In this document: positions 10,917-20,640 of the stretch, piece by piece | Layout: each line of letters starts with the position of its first letter | Position numbering within the stretch: the first letter of the stretch is position 1 | Assembly (NCBI GenBank): GCA_009739215.1 | Contig: VSJF01000015.1 | Coordinates: 186,001-250,000, forward strand | Source of the DNA: Floccularia luteovirens | Lineage: Eukaryota > Basidiomycota > Agaricomycetes > Agaricales > Squamanitaceae | Length of the DNA: 64,000 nucleotides | Reading direction: 5' to 3' | Position numbers and translations under genes: made by a program | Notes under the pieces: generated by a model | Told to the model about the DNA's origin: nothing | Databases searched by the model: none | The model's input: only the letters and a program-made list of their open reading frames with translations

Positions 10917-11492
10917 GTGGCCATGGCTATTGATTATCCAATTAGAGTGGTAGTCCCTACACTCATGATACAAGACTCATTATACATTCCCCTTCAATTC
11001 AAAGTAGGAAATAATGCAATAGAAAAAGAAATAATTGTCACTAAAGCATTAGTTGACTCCAGAGCTACCAAAAGCTTCATACACTTGGACTTCATACTGA
11101 AACTCAAAAGAAGACCAAGACCCATACTTGGGAAAAGAATAAATATCACAAATGCAGATGGATCCCCAAATGGACAAGTCATGTATTATATCAAAATGCC
11201 TCTTACACTCAAAGGAGAAGCAAACTACAAAGTAACCCTATACATTGCAAATATAGGAAAACAAGATATTATCTTAGGAATGGACTGGCTAAAATGCCTA
11301 AACCCCATGATAGACTGGAAGAATAGAACTCTAGATGTTCCAGACAACTCCCCACTTACACAAATAACAGCAGAAGAAGCAATACTCTTAATTACACAGG
11401 AGGAGCAAAATGAAGAACTCCTTGACTCTGATAGGATCATACAATATTTAGAAGATTCCAATACTGAATCTGAAGAAGAATATCCTATCTGA
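10917..11492 (+). pseudogene. GypA retroviral-type aspartic protease domain, active site changed
   Basis: An open frame of 191 codons encodes a gypsy protease. The active-site region reads ALVDSRATKSF at residues 44-54, where the family has D-S/T-G-A, so the catalytic Gly is Arg. The flap-side 'DIILGMDWL' motif is present near residues 116-124. The C-terminal part is acidic and leads toward RT. With Gly replaced, proteolysis is unlikely. The homologous copy at 21859-22308 instead changed the catalytic Asp to Asn. Confidence 0.85.
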
Positions 11493-11516
11493 GTCAAAAC
11501 AACTCAGGCCCAAACA

Positions 11517-12848
11517 ATGGCAGCAAACACTATGCCTAAAGAAACTATAACAATAGAAGAAAAACTCTCAAGAGAGTTTCATCTATTTAAAGATGTATTC
11601 AGTAAACAGAAATCTGACAGAATGCTAGCAAGATGGCCCTGGGATCACAAGATCAATCTCAAGCCCAATTTCAAGAATAAAGATAGCAAAATCTATCTCC
11701 TCAACCCTATAGAAGATCAGAAGATGCAAGAATTCATCAAAGAGAATCTTGCAAAAGGGTATATCCAACCCTCTGAGTCAGAAATAGCATCCCCATTCTT
11801 CTTTGTTGCAAAGAAAGATGGAAGCTTAAGACCCTGCCAAGACTACTATTATCTCAATGAAGGAACAATTAAGAAACCATACTCTCTGCCCTTAATCTTG
11901 GAACTCTTAACCAAACTAAAAGGAGGCAAGATCTTTACTAAACTCGACATCCAATGGGAATACAATAATATAAGAATCAGAGAAGGCAATGAGCCTAAAG
12001 CAGCATTCAAGACCAAAATGAGACTCTTTGAGCTCACAGTAATGTTTTTTGAAATGTGCAATTCCTCTATAACCTTTCAAAACATGATGAATGACATATT
12101 CAGAGATATGATTGATGAAGAATGGGTCACCATTTACATGGATGACATCCTAATATTTTCAGAAACACCAGAACAACAAACTGAAAGAACCCTGAAAGTC
12201 TTAAAAAGGCTAAAAGAACACAACCTCTATCTAAAAATAGAGAAATGTGAATTCAACAAGAAACAGATGGAGTACCTAGAACTCATTATTTCAGAAAACA
12301 AGATCTTGATGGACCCTGTGAAACTAAAAGGAATCGAAGACTGGCCACCTCTGACAACTATCAAACAAATCAGAAGTTTCCTTGGATTCGGAAACTTTTA
12401 CAGAAAATTCATACACAAGTTCTCAGACTTAGCACAACTACTAAATGAACTCCTCAAGAAAAACACCAAGTTTAATTGGTCAAATGAATGCCAAACATTA
12501 TTCAAGAAATTTAAAAAAGCATTTACTACTGCACCAGTACTACAAATGCCTGACTTCAAGAAACAATTTTTACTAGAAATGGACACATCCAAATACGCAT
12601 CTGGAGCAGTCCTAAAACAAAAAGACATAAACAGCCTATGGCACCCATGTGGATTTATTTCCAAATCCTTCACAAAAACAGAAAGAAACTATGAAATCTA
12701 CGATCGAGAACTCTTCACAGTAATCAGAGCTCTCACAGAATGGAGACACTTCCTCCTCAGATCACCTTTCCCAGTCATCATGACATGTGACCACAAGAAC
12801 CTTACCTACTATAGAAGCCCACAGAAATTAAATAGAAGACAGGCCTGA
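11517..12848 (+). CDS. GypA reverse transcriptase and RNase H, open but part of a broken element
   Basis: The uninterrupted frame has 443 codons. RT motif A is KLDIQWEYNN around residue 144, and the catalytic YMDD is at residues 207-210 followed by ILIFSE. The thumb/connection has 'SFLGFGNFYRKFI', and RNase H starts near residue 348 with LLEMDTSKYASGAVL. Two normally conserved places are changed (WGYNN to WEYNN and FGL-like to FEM), so activity is doubtful. The frame ends in TGA exactly where the family has Arg (RRQA-R-WSLF), so the stop is a mutation and not the natural end. It would copy element RNA into DNA in virus-like particles if expressed as part of gag-pol. Confidence 0.85.
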   Translation: MAANTMPKETITIEEKLSREFHLFKDVFSKQKSDRMLARWPWDHKINLKPNFKNKDSKIYLLNPIEDQKMQEFIKENLAKGYIQPSESEIASPFFFVAKKDGSLRPCQDYYYLNEGTIKKPYSLPLILELLTKLKGGKIFTKLDIQWEYNNIRIREGNEPKAAFKTKMRLFELTVMFFEMCNSSITFQNMMNDIFRDMIDEEWVTIYMDDILIFSETPEQQTERTLKVLKRLKEHNLYLKIEKCEFNKKQMEYLELIISENKILMDPVKLKGIEDWPPLTTIKQIRSFLGFGNFYRKFIHKFSDLAQLLNELLKKNTKFNWSNECQTLFKKFKKAFTTAPVLQMPDFKKQFLLEMDTSKYASGAVLKQKDINSLWHPCGFISKSFTKTERNYEIYDRELFTVIRALTEWRHFLLRSPFPVIMTCDHKNLTYYRSPQKLNRRQA

Positions 12849-14480
12849 TGGAGCCTATTCCTATCAGAATTCAATATTGTGTTAATATATACTCCAGGAT
12901 CACAAATGGTGCAAAGCAATGCACTTTCCAGAAGACCAGACTATATCCCAAATGAGGATCATGATAATGAAGATATTACTATGCTTCCAAAGCAGATGTT
13001 TATCTGAGTCATTGATACAAAAATCAGACAAGAAATTCTCAACTCTCATGAGAAAGAACCAATGATGCAAGAAGCAATCCACATCATAAAGAACTTTCCA
13101 ATAATAAAGACCACCTTACTAGATTGGAAAATAGAAGATGGACTCCTCTTCTATCAGAACAAATGTTACATTCCAATAAATGAAAACTTAAGAAGGCAAC
13201 TACTACAGAAATATCATGACTCCATCCTAGAATACTCTGCACCCTAGAACTCCTAAAAAGAGACTATTGGTAGTCTGGTATCCATGCATTCACAAAGAAC
13301 TATGTCAAAGGCTGTGCCATTTGCCAGCAGACAAAGATTAACAGACATCCAACAATACTGCCATATAATCCAATAGGCACCCTAGAAAACAATAGATCAT
13401 TTGCACAAATATCTATAGATTTTATCACAAATCTTCCCAAATCAGATGGCTATGATAGTATCATGGTCATAGCAGACCATGGGCTTACAAAGGAGGGTAA
13501 TTCTAATCCTCTGTCACAAGACAATAGATGCAATCCAGACCACCCAACTTCTAATCAATCATAGTATACAAATGCTTTAGTCTTCCAGACAAGATCATAT
13601 CAGACAGAGGACCCCAATTTGCCTCTAAAGCATTTCAAGAATTTGGAAAACTCTTAGACATCAAACTAGCCATGAGTACCACCTACCACTCTCAAACAGA
13701 TGGAGGCACAGAACGTGCAAATCAAGAAATAGAAGCATACTTAACTATCTTCTGCACAAACAATCCCAAAATATGGAACTCCCACCTTCCATTACTAGAA
13801 TTCTCTTACTAATCAGAAACCTCACACACTTTAAGACAAATTCCTCATTCTTCATAATGATGGGATATGACCCACAACCATTTCCCCATGGCATACAACA
13901 AAAGTAACAGTGCTGTCTACAGAAGAAAGATTGAAATCAATCCAAGAAGCACAAGATGAAGCAAATATAGCATATGAAACTTGCACATCAAATAATGATA
14001 AGTCAAGTTCAAGAACAAGTTTACACCCTTTAAGAAGAATGACCTAGTATGGTTAGAATCAAAACATCTGAAACTCAGATACCAGAAAAGGAAACTAGCA
14101 TCTAAAAGAGAAGGACCATTTCCTATTATGGAAGTCCTAGGCCCTCTGACCTACCAACTAAAACTCCTAACCTCATGGAGAATTCACTCTGTCTTCCATG
14201 CCTCACTCCTTACTCCATATCAAGAAACCAAGGTTCACGGACCTAATTATATAAAACCACCCCCAGATCTCATCGATAACACCAAGGAATACAAAGTAGA
14301 AGATATCAGTAACACTATCAGAACAATAGGAAAAGAATCTGATACCTAGTCAAATGGAAAGGCTACTCTTCCTCAGACAACTCCTAGGAATCTGAATCCC
14401 ATTTAAAGAATGCTTCAGAAATCCTAAAAGCATATAAGACAATCCATGGAATCCATCTCCCCATTCCTTTCAATTCCTCA
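12849..14480 (+). pseudogene. GypA integrase with chromodomain, frameshifted
   Basis: After the TGA at 12846-12848 the polyprotein continues. The zinc-binding domain (13062-13247) is followed by the integrase core from about 13,410 (SIDFITNLPKSDGYDS). The core contains at least one frameshift near 13,480-13,570, and the 'SDRGPQF' and 'QTDGGTE' blocks continue in another frame. A C-terminal barrel ([12 protein letters not shown] at 14128-14349) leads to a chromodomain. The 'VKWKGYS' motif of that chromodomain is still readable near 14,350 in a shifted frame. Chromodomains of this type target integration to heterochromatin. Confidence 0.8.
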
Positions 14481-14585
14481 ATATGACACAGTCAAAAGAA
14501 ACTTTCCCTAGTACCAACCACCACCATCACAGAAAATGCTCCTCACTCTCCTCTTCACTACCTAGTCTGCTCCAGTGACCCCTAC

Positions 14586-15180
14586 TGTTACCGTTAAGGG
14601 TTTGTACATTGTTGTTTACTTGTCTCATTGTTGAGGGTGTCTGTGTTAGGGTACAGTTGGTTGTTGTCAGTCAGATTTCCTGGCACAATAGTAGGTTACA
14701 CTACTACACAGATTACAAACCATCTATCAGGGGTCTCTCTGAGGTCAATTACAGAGGAGAGGACAGCCAGGCATTTCAGGCTGTATGGTGTCGTCCGTGC
14801 CACTATATACAATGATCCTGCTGTCCTAGACAGGGGAGGGAGAGTCTCTTAGAGTATTATAGAGGTAACAGAGTAATCACCTTCTATTAGAGGATACTTG
14901 AAACTAAGATCAAGCTGGAGCTTGTCTATAGTTTTGCATTACTTAAGTACAAGTATGCTACTTCTAATAATAATCTATTGCGTGCTTGCTCAGTAAGCTA
15001 TGAGTCAACATGGAGTCATACAGAAGTGTACTCTAGTCATATAGAAGACTAAGTCATAAGAACCAAAATGCGAGTCATATACAACACATGTATGAGAAAG
15101 TAAGTAACAAGGCAGAAACGCATTATACGTGTGGCCTAAAGTCCAGGAAGATAAGTGCGTATCCGGATAAGGTCATAACA
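14586..15180. repeat. Solo LTR-D (595 bp), target duplication CCTAC
   Basis: It starts TGTTACCGTTAAGGG and ends GGTCATAACA. CCTAC is present at 14581-14585 and 15181-15185. It is inserted just downstream of the GypA chromodomain, and the GypA sequence resumes immediately after it. Confidence 0.95.
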
Positions 15181-15438
15181 CCTACTCACAAAGAAACCCC
15201 AGTATTCATACTACCTGTATCACCACTCATATTTGCCACAATGCTTGTACCACCCTCCAGGTCTCTATTACCATCTCCAGCACCTACACCATCCCTGATA
15301 TCCCCTCTTGTAAAATTACCCTCATCACAACCAGTATCTCTGCCACTTCTCCATGTCTGCATCTAGATACCAATCACCTACTCCTCTGATTCAGACAGCA
15401 CAACCTCCACAGGTTCACCTCACCCCAGAGTATCTCTG

Positions 15439-16225
15439 TGTTGAGCAGCACTCTGTATATTACACAGTAAAGAGGAACTGCCTTATCTTAGAGCTTACTT
15501 GTGACTTAGAGACTAGTACTGACTACTACCAATATAATTGGACAAGGGGCATAGTACAAAGTACAAGGTCCTTATATACAGATTTACTATATGTATGTAA
15601 GAGGGAACCCCAAGTTCAACCTTTCGAAACCCTTCGAAACCACTTAGCAATATCTCGACACCACTTCCCACTACCCTCAATACAACTTCAATATACTTAC
15701 TATCAGGGAGTTATATATTTAAATACAGTTACTAAGGTTGCCACCCATCTAAGATGGTAACCCTCCTTCGATACCTCTTCTATTTTTATCCACATATATA
15801 GCAACACCCCTGGATAGAAATCCTTAGACTTTTCTCTTTGGATTTCCTGTCCAGGTGAGTAGATAGAATATATATACTTTACAATATAATAACTTCAGAT
15901 TTCCTGTCCAGTTCGATGCACTTCCTGTTTTGCAGCCTGTTGCGAACACTTTGAAACACGCACCACGTGAAACTGCCCAGTTGCCCTTACAATGTGCATA
16001 TTTGTAAATAGTGGTCTGTACTAGATAGTTCTATAAGTCACATGTTTCTTGTAGAATATTGTAGAACATCAAAGAACATACTTAGTCATAATGCATGTGA
16101 TATATAAAGCATATGATGAGTGAGTCACATGACTAGGTCATATGACATATCACATGACTAGGTCATATGACATATCACGTTACATGAATCATGTGATCCT
16201 TCACATGATAGTTGCTATTGCAACA
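15439..16225 (-). repeat. LTR-F copy (about 391 bp) split by LTR-E
   Basis: On + it reads TGTTGAGCAGCACTC...GTTGCTATTGCAACA. It shares termini and the CATGTGA-rich half with LTR-A and -B but has its own middle. It matches the + copy at 37913-39295. Flanks CTCTG and CCTAC do not form a duplication. An LTR-E sits at 15596-15991. Confidence 0.85.
15596..15991 (+). repeat. Solo LTR-E (396 bp), imperfect duplication ATGTA/ATGTG
   Basis: On + it reads TGTAAGAGGGAACCCC...GTTGCCCTTACA, the opposite orientation to the other E copies. Flanks ATGTA (15591-15595) and ATGTG (15992-15996) agree at four of five bases. Confidence 0.9.
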
Positions 16226-16455
16226 CCTACCTCTCCAACATCAAATGCTTATTTAAAGAAGAAGATAAACATCTCTTTGTCAATGACTGGCTTGACAAAG
16301 TCAGCACCCAAGAACACCCCCAGATTTCAGAGAACTCTACACCTCCTTTGAGGTTCATGAGAAATTACAACAACTTACTACCAAAGTTGTAGAGCTTAGC
16401 ACCATGCAGCTCAACTCCCTTAACTGTGACGGTCTCACAGACCAATTATCTATGT

Positions 16456-16906
16456 GGGGTGAGCGTGCACGCTACCCCTGGATAAACATGTTCCGTTCCG
16501 TTTCTATCACATTCCATCCCATTTCACACTTATCACATTCCCCTTTTCATTTCACATATTCACATTTCCTATTATCACCTCATGTCTTTTCCTTTCTATT
16601 TCACTTTCCTTTTCCTTCATTACTTCACACCTTCATACCTTCATATTTATCACATTAAATCACCATTAGGTATAGACTGGATGACGCGACGTGCATCGCA
16701 TATATTCCCCCTTTTTCTATGTTTAGCCTATCTCATGTCTCCTGTAGTACTTAAGGCCTGTTGTAGGATACGTTTCGACAGTATCAATTACCCACTCTCA
16801 TCCAAAAAGCTTGACATAAGAACTACTACTAAACTACCATCTCTTCATCTAAAACTACCCCTTGTCTCGCTTGTCCTTACGAACCCGCAGGGGTTACCCT
16901 CCCCAC
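16456..16906. mobile_element. MITE-like element L1 inside GypA ORF3
   Basis: It begins GGGGTGAGCGTGCACGCTA and ends TTACCCTCCCCAC. ATCTATGT lies on both sides (16448-16455 and 16907-16914), and the homologous GypA copy shows the empty site. Counting the adjacent GT as part of the element gives perfect GTGGGG/CCCCAC ends and a 6-bp duplication, so the length of the duplication (6 or 8 bp) is ambiguous. The first 23 bases form a short palindrome. There is no transposase. The inner part is CT-rich, and open frames in it are compositional. Confidence 0.75.
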
Positions 16907-17759
16907 ATCTATGTACATTAGACCACAAAAAAGGACATCCACTCCCTGTCCACCACTCTCTGTCCACACCCCTGTCAAACCAGAAACCTATTCCTCCAGA
17001 ACAAAGATGTCACCTCTACCTAAACCCCATAAACCTACTCCTGCAACTGCTAGAGCTGTTGATGACAAATGCTTCCAATGTGGATCCATTTACCACTGGG
17101 CAATGAATTGCCCCAACTACAGATGCACGTATTGCAAGAAGTACAAACCTGGACATTACTCAGGGAACTATTCAGAGAAACAATAAGTGCTAGACTACCT
17201 AGTAAAAGAAAGATGCATTTGTACAATAGAGCTGAACCAGGGCCCCTTCTGACACCCTTGATCTCCTGACTATGGCTACCATGAATGAGATGACATTGCA
17301 ATAAGTAATATGACTGGTGAGCCCCACCATTAACAAATGGGCATAAAGAAATCTTGTATGAATATTAGAAGTACTGGGACTTCTAATGTACAAATAGGGT
17401 AATGTTATGACCTTATCCTAATATGCACTTATCTCCCTGGACTTTAGGCTACATACATAACATGTTCCTACCTCGTTTATTACTTTCCCTATATATGTTT
17501 GTATTCTGACTCACACTTTGGTTTTTATGACTTAGATAGTCTTCTAAGTTACTAGTAATAGCTTTTGTATGACTAGATACTGACTTGTAGCTTACTGAGC
17601 AAGCATGCCAGGAGTTATTATTAGAACTAGCATACTTGTATTTAAGTAGCACAAAACTACAGACAAGTCCTTAGCTTGATCTTAGTTTCAAGTATCCTCT
17701 AATACAGGTGATTACTCTGTTACCTCCATAATAACTAAGTACATCAGCAAACTCTGTTT

Positions 17760-18180
17760 TGGTCTGATGAAATCCATAGCAAGCCATAGCACCATAGCAA
17801 CATATAGTAGTCTATAGTAACCTATAGTAATCTATAGATATCAGCCATTTTCCATAGTGACCCATAGTGACCCATAGTGATCTGTAGTGACCTGTAGCAT
17901 TTTGCCCTTTTTTATAGTTGGCCATAGCAGTCTGTAGTATTCCATAGATATTAGGCTAATTTGCATAGTAGTCTATAGTAGCTTGTAGTAACCCATACAT
18001 TTTGACATTTTCTATAGTTGGCTATAGCAGCTATAGTATTTCATAGATGTCAGGCTAATTTGCATAGTAGTCTGTAGTGGCCTGTAGTGGCTCATAGATT
18101 GTTGGATTTTCTATAGTTCACTGTAGTATGCCATAGATATCAGGCTAATTTTCATAGCAGCCTGTAGCATGTAGTGTGAC
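17760..18180. repeat. CCATAGTA-type degenerate tandem array, left arm of I2
   Basis: Short units such as 'ccatagtgac', 'ctatagtaac' and 'ctgtagtggc' repeat head to tail with drift. A higher-order unit of about 85 bp is suggested by recurring 'tttctatagttggc...caggctaatttgcatagtag'. The same unit fills the arms of I1 and recurs at 19090-19305. There is no coding content. Confidence 0.8.
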
Positions 18181-18185
18181 GAGTT

Positions 18186-18512
18186 TTTGATTAACTTGTA
18201 AACTTTGTAGAATAGCACGAGATTTTGCAGAATAAAGACATATAAAATTATAGACATAGAAAGATGTGCTTATTCGCTTTCATACGCGTCAAAGAATAGC
18301 CAAAATAGTCCAGAATTTAGTGAGATATGATGAAAATATTATGGGTATATTTTCTTATGATGTTTTCATGATATCTCACTCAAATCTGGACTGTTTTGTC
18401 TGTTCTTTAACGCGTTTAAAAGCGAATAAGCACATCTTTCTATGTCTATAATTTTATAGTGTCTTTATTCTGCAAAATCTCGTGCTATTCCACAAAGTTT
18501 ACAGTGATCAAT
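18186..18512. repeat. Nested 327-bp palindrome inside I2
   Basis: 'gaatagcacgagattttgca' near 18210 is answered by 'tgcaaaatctcgtgctattc' near 18471, and 'gtgagatatgatgaaaa' near 18320 by 'ttttcatgatatctcac' near 18363. The arms are about 150 bp with a loop of about 20 bp near 18349. It is absent from I1, so it appears to be a separate foldback or MITE insertion. Confidence 0.85.
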
Positions 18513-18769
18513 TACTAATTCTACATTATTCCGCTTTCTGGATTACATAAGCAAAATGTCGGACTTGCATTGGACTTAGAAAAAAAAGTACGAGTCCAAT
18601 CTTTGTCAACAGCAGAGTCATATGACTGTGGAAAAATTACCCTGGATACTTCGAACTTAAATTTTCTTTTTGCTTCTCTTCCATCTTCTTCTTCAACCAC
18701 CATCTTCTCTCATTTTCATAGTTGTCAGAGTCTGGTAGTGATAGAAGGAGTTGTACAGATACTAGTATG

Positions 18770-18975
18770 TTCTTTCTTTTCTTTTCTGTTATGTGTCCGA
18801 GTTTTTCTCTTTCCTATGTTTTTCTTATGTTTTTCTATGTTTTTTTTCGATGTTTTCCTATGTTTTTTTTAATGTTTTTTCTATGTTTTTATATGTTTTT
18901 TGTCATGTTTTTATATGTTTTTATATATGTTTTTATTATATTTTTATATGTTTTTTATATGTTTTTTTAATCTTT
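18770..18975 (+). repeat. T-rich 'tatgttttt' low-complexity tract
   Basis: Repeated 'ctatgttttt' and 'atatgttttt' units generate long Phe/Val/Tyr-rich open frames on the + strand. These are compositional and not genes. Confidence 0.85.
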
Positions 18976-19306
18976 GTGTAGTGACATATAGTGTTATATT
19001 ATGTAATTAATATAATTATAAATATATATAAATATGAATAAACAAATAAAATAAATAAATACAAATACAAATACAAATAAAAAGTATTATCTATAGCTTG
19101 CTATAGAGCACTCCATAGTGCTCCATAGTGCTCTGTAGCAGCTCCATAGTATTGCATAGCATATATCAATCATAGATTGCATAGCATATATCAATCATAG
19201 ATTGCTTACATAATCTATCTATGGAGTGCTACAACACTGCTACAGCATACTACAGTCTATCTATGAAGTGCTACAGCCTATCTATGGGGTGCTATGGAGC
19301 ACTCTG

Positions 19307-19699
19307 TGTAAGGGCAACTGGGCAGTTCACATGATGCATGTTTTGAAGTGTCACAAGCAGGCTGCAAAACCGGAAGTGTGTCGAAACTGGATAGGAAATC
19401 CAAAGTTATTATATTGTAAAGTATACATATTCTATCTACTTACCTGGACAGGAAATCCAAAGAGAAAAGTCTAAGGATTTCTATCTAGGAGTGTTGCTAT
19501 ATATGTGGATAAAAATAGAAGAGGTATCGAAGGAGGGTTACCATCTTAGATGGGTGGCAACCTTAGTAACTGTATTTAAATATATAACTCCCTGATAGTA
19601 AGCATGTTGAAGTTATATCAAGGTAGTGGGAAGTGGTGTCGAGATATTGCTGAGTGGTTTCGAAGAATTCAAAGGATTAAACTTGGAGTTCTCCTTACA
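19307..19699 (-). repeat. Solo LTR-E (393 bp), duplication CTCTG/CTCTA
   Basis: On + it reads TGTAAGGGCAACTGG...GTTCTCCTTACA. CTCTG (19302-19306) and CTCTA (19700-19704) differ at one base. It is inserted in the CCATAG array of I2. Confidence 0.9.
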
Positions 19700-19977
19700 C
19701 TCTAGTAGCTTATAACCCCATGCTATAGCTGCTACAGCTGCTATGGTGCTATGGAGCACTCCATAGCAAGCTATAGCAGATCCAGGATTTGCTGATGTAA
19801 CCACTCCCTCCCCTGTTTAGGATGGCAGGATCATTGTATATAATGGCACAGGTGACTACCATCTAGTCTGAAATATCTGACTAGTTTTCCATAGGTAACT
19901 AACCTCCATGAGACCCCAACAGGTGGCAGTTAAAAACCTATGTAAAGGTATCTCCCTTTACTGTGCTTGGGAAATCC

Positions 19978-20362
19978 TGTTGTGATAGCACGATCACATG
20001 ATGGATTACATAATTCATCAGGTGATGAGTCACATGTGATATGTCACATGATGTGTCACATGACTACATTCCACATATATGCCCCATGCCCTATGCATCA
20101 CGTGCAAGTATGACCTAAGCATATTCTACAACCTTCTACAAGGTTCTACACTCTAGATATGTGATTATGTAGAACAATGCATGGACTATTATATACAAAT
20201 AGGTACATATAGTAAAACTGTATATAAGGACTCTACCTTCATTTATAATAGACTAGTCCTTTCTGGATAAGTAGTAGTATACTAACCTAAGTGTAAGATT
20301 AAGTAAGCACAAGGTAAGGCTGAGTCCCTATCACTGTGCAATGCACAGATGGCTGCTCAACA
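19978..20362 (+). repeat. LTR-B copy (385 bp), no target duplication
   Basis: It begins TGTTGTGATAGCACG and ends ATGGCTGCTCAACA. It retains the near-terminal ATG at 20349 that starts gag in GypA copy 2. Flanks AATCC and CCCAG do not match, and comparison with the LTR-D at 7932-8509 shows about 25 bp of host sequence missing, so a small deletion accompanied it. Confidence 0.88.
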
Positions 20363-20405
20363 CCCAGATAGGCCAAATGACGACACAAACCCCCAAATGG
20401 TAACA

Positions 20406-20640
20406 GTTCTCAATAGGGAACTCTCTTCAGAATCAGCAGATGGACATACTGCTTCCCATTATGCTTCTGAGCCTGCTCGCACTTATCTTCCCTTCACCAC
20501 AACAACTCTAGGTCTTTGGACATTTATCTCAGCATTCGTAAATTAGACATCAGAAGTTGGCAGGATACAACAGACATTATTGAAGCTGCATCTAACATCC
20601 AATAGGGCATTAACTCCAAGTTCACAGAGTTGACCCCAAA
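20406..20640. repeat. Repeat J fragment (older end) and adjoining unassigned sequence
   Basis: 20406-20505 matches the reverse complement of about 38,019-38,110 ('cttcagaatcagcagatgg', 'cttctgagcctgctcgcactta'). The rest up to 20640 has a short + frame (LDIYLSIRKLDIRSW...) of unknown origin. It is joined to the broken RT of GypA copy 2. Confidence 0.6.

Larger units (their letters stand above)
15181..17187 (+). pseudogene. GypA ORF3: Ser/Pro-rich region and CCHC zinc-knuckle protein, interrupted
   Basis: The downstream block starts with a Ser/Thr/Pro-rich stretch, is cut by an LTR-F (15439-16225), and continues with a charged segment. That segment includes LFKEEDKHLFVNDWLDK near 16250 and FRELYTSFEVHEKLQQL near 16330. 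The frame then meets MITE L1 (16456-16906) and resumes in register (91 codons at 16911-17186). There are two knuckles: CFQC-GSIYH-WAMNC (C-x2-C-x4-H-x4-C), and a CTYC...PGH element lacking the last Cys. The minus copy at 4371-5155 shares the order. It might be a nucleic-acid-binding accessory gag-like protein, which is an inference. Chromoviruses usually end at the chromodomain. Confidence 0.6.
9629..17402 (+). mobile_element. GypA copy 1: chromovirus internal region with nested repeats
   Basis: Gene order is gag with zinc knuckle, protease, RT-RNase H, integrase, chromodomain and then a downstream zinc-knuckle ORF3, the chromovirus layout of Ty3/gypsy plus an extra ORF. No flanking LTR-B survives. 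The 5' part is bounded by a solo LTR-C and the 3' part by an LTR-D at 17403. Nested inside are an LTR-D (14586-15180), an LTR-F (15439-16225) with an LTR-E in it (15596-15991), and MITE L1 (16456-16906). Frameshifts and stops break gag and integrase, while protease and RT-RNase H are each still one open frame. Confidence 0.88.
17742..19797. mobile_element. TIR element I2 (2.06 kb), flanked by TA
   Basis: The left end is CATCAGCAAACTCTG and the right end is CAGGATTTGCTGATG. TA occurs on both sides (17740-17741 and 19798-19799), and joining the flanks restores LTR-D. TA duplication is the hallmark of Tc1/mariner-type mobility. There is no transposase, so it would need a helper. The interior has CCATAG-rich arrays, a second nested palindrome (18186-18512), the 'ttccgctttctggattacataagc' core shared with I1, a T-rich tract and a solo LTR-E (19307-19699). 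Confidence 0.82.
17403..20405. repeat. LTR-D copy split by I2 and LTR-B
   Basis: It begins TGTTATGACCTTATC and ends CAAATGGTAACA. LTR-D sequence is present at 17403-17741, 19798-19977 and 20363-20405. Element I2 occupies the first gap and an LTR-B the second. Flanks GGTAA and GTTCT do not match, so no target duplication is visible for this copy. Confidence 0.8.

Noticed and set aside
18570..18981. Long Phe/Tyr/Val-rich open frames that look like a membrane protein
   Set aside because: They are read-through of a 'tatgttttt' tandem tract inside I2. Similar overlapping frames exist in two registers and there is no conserved motif.
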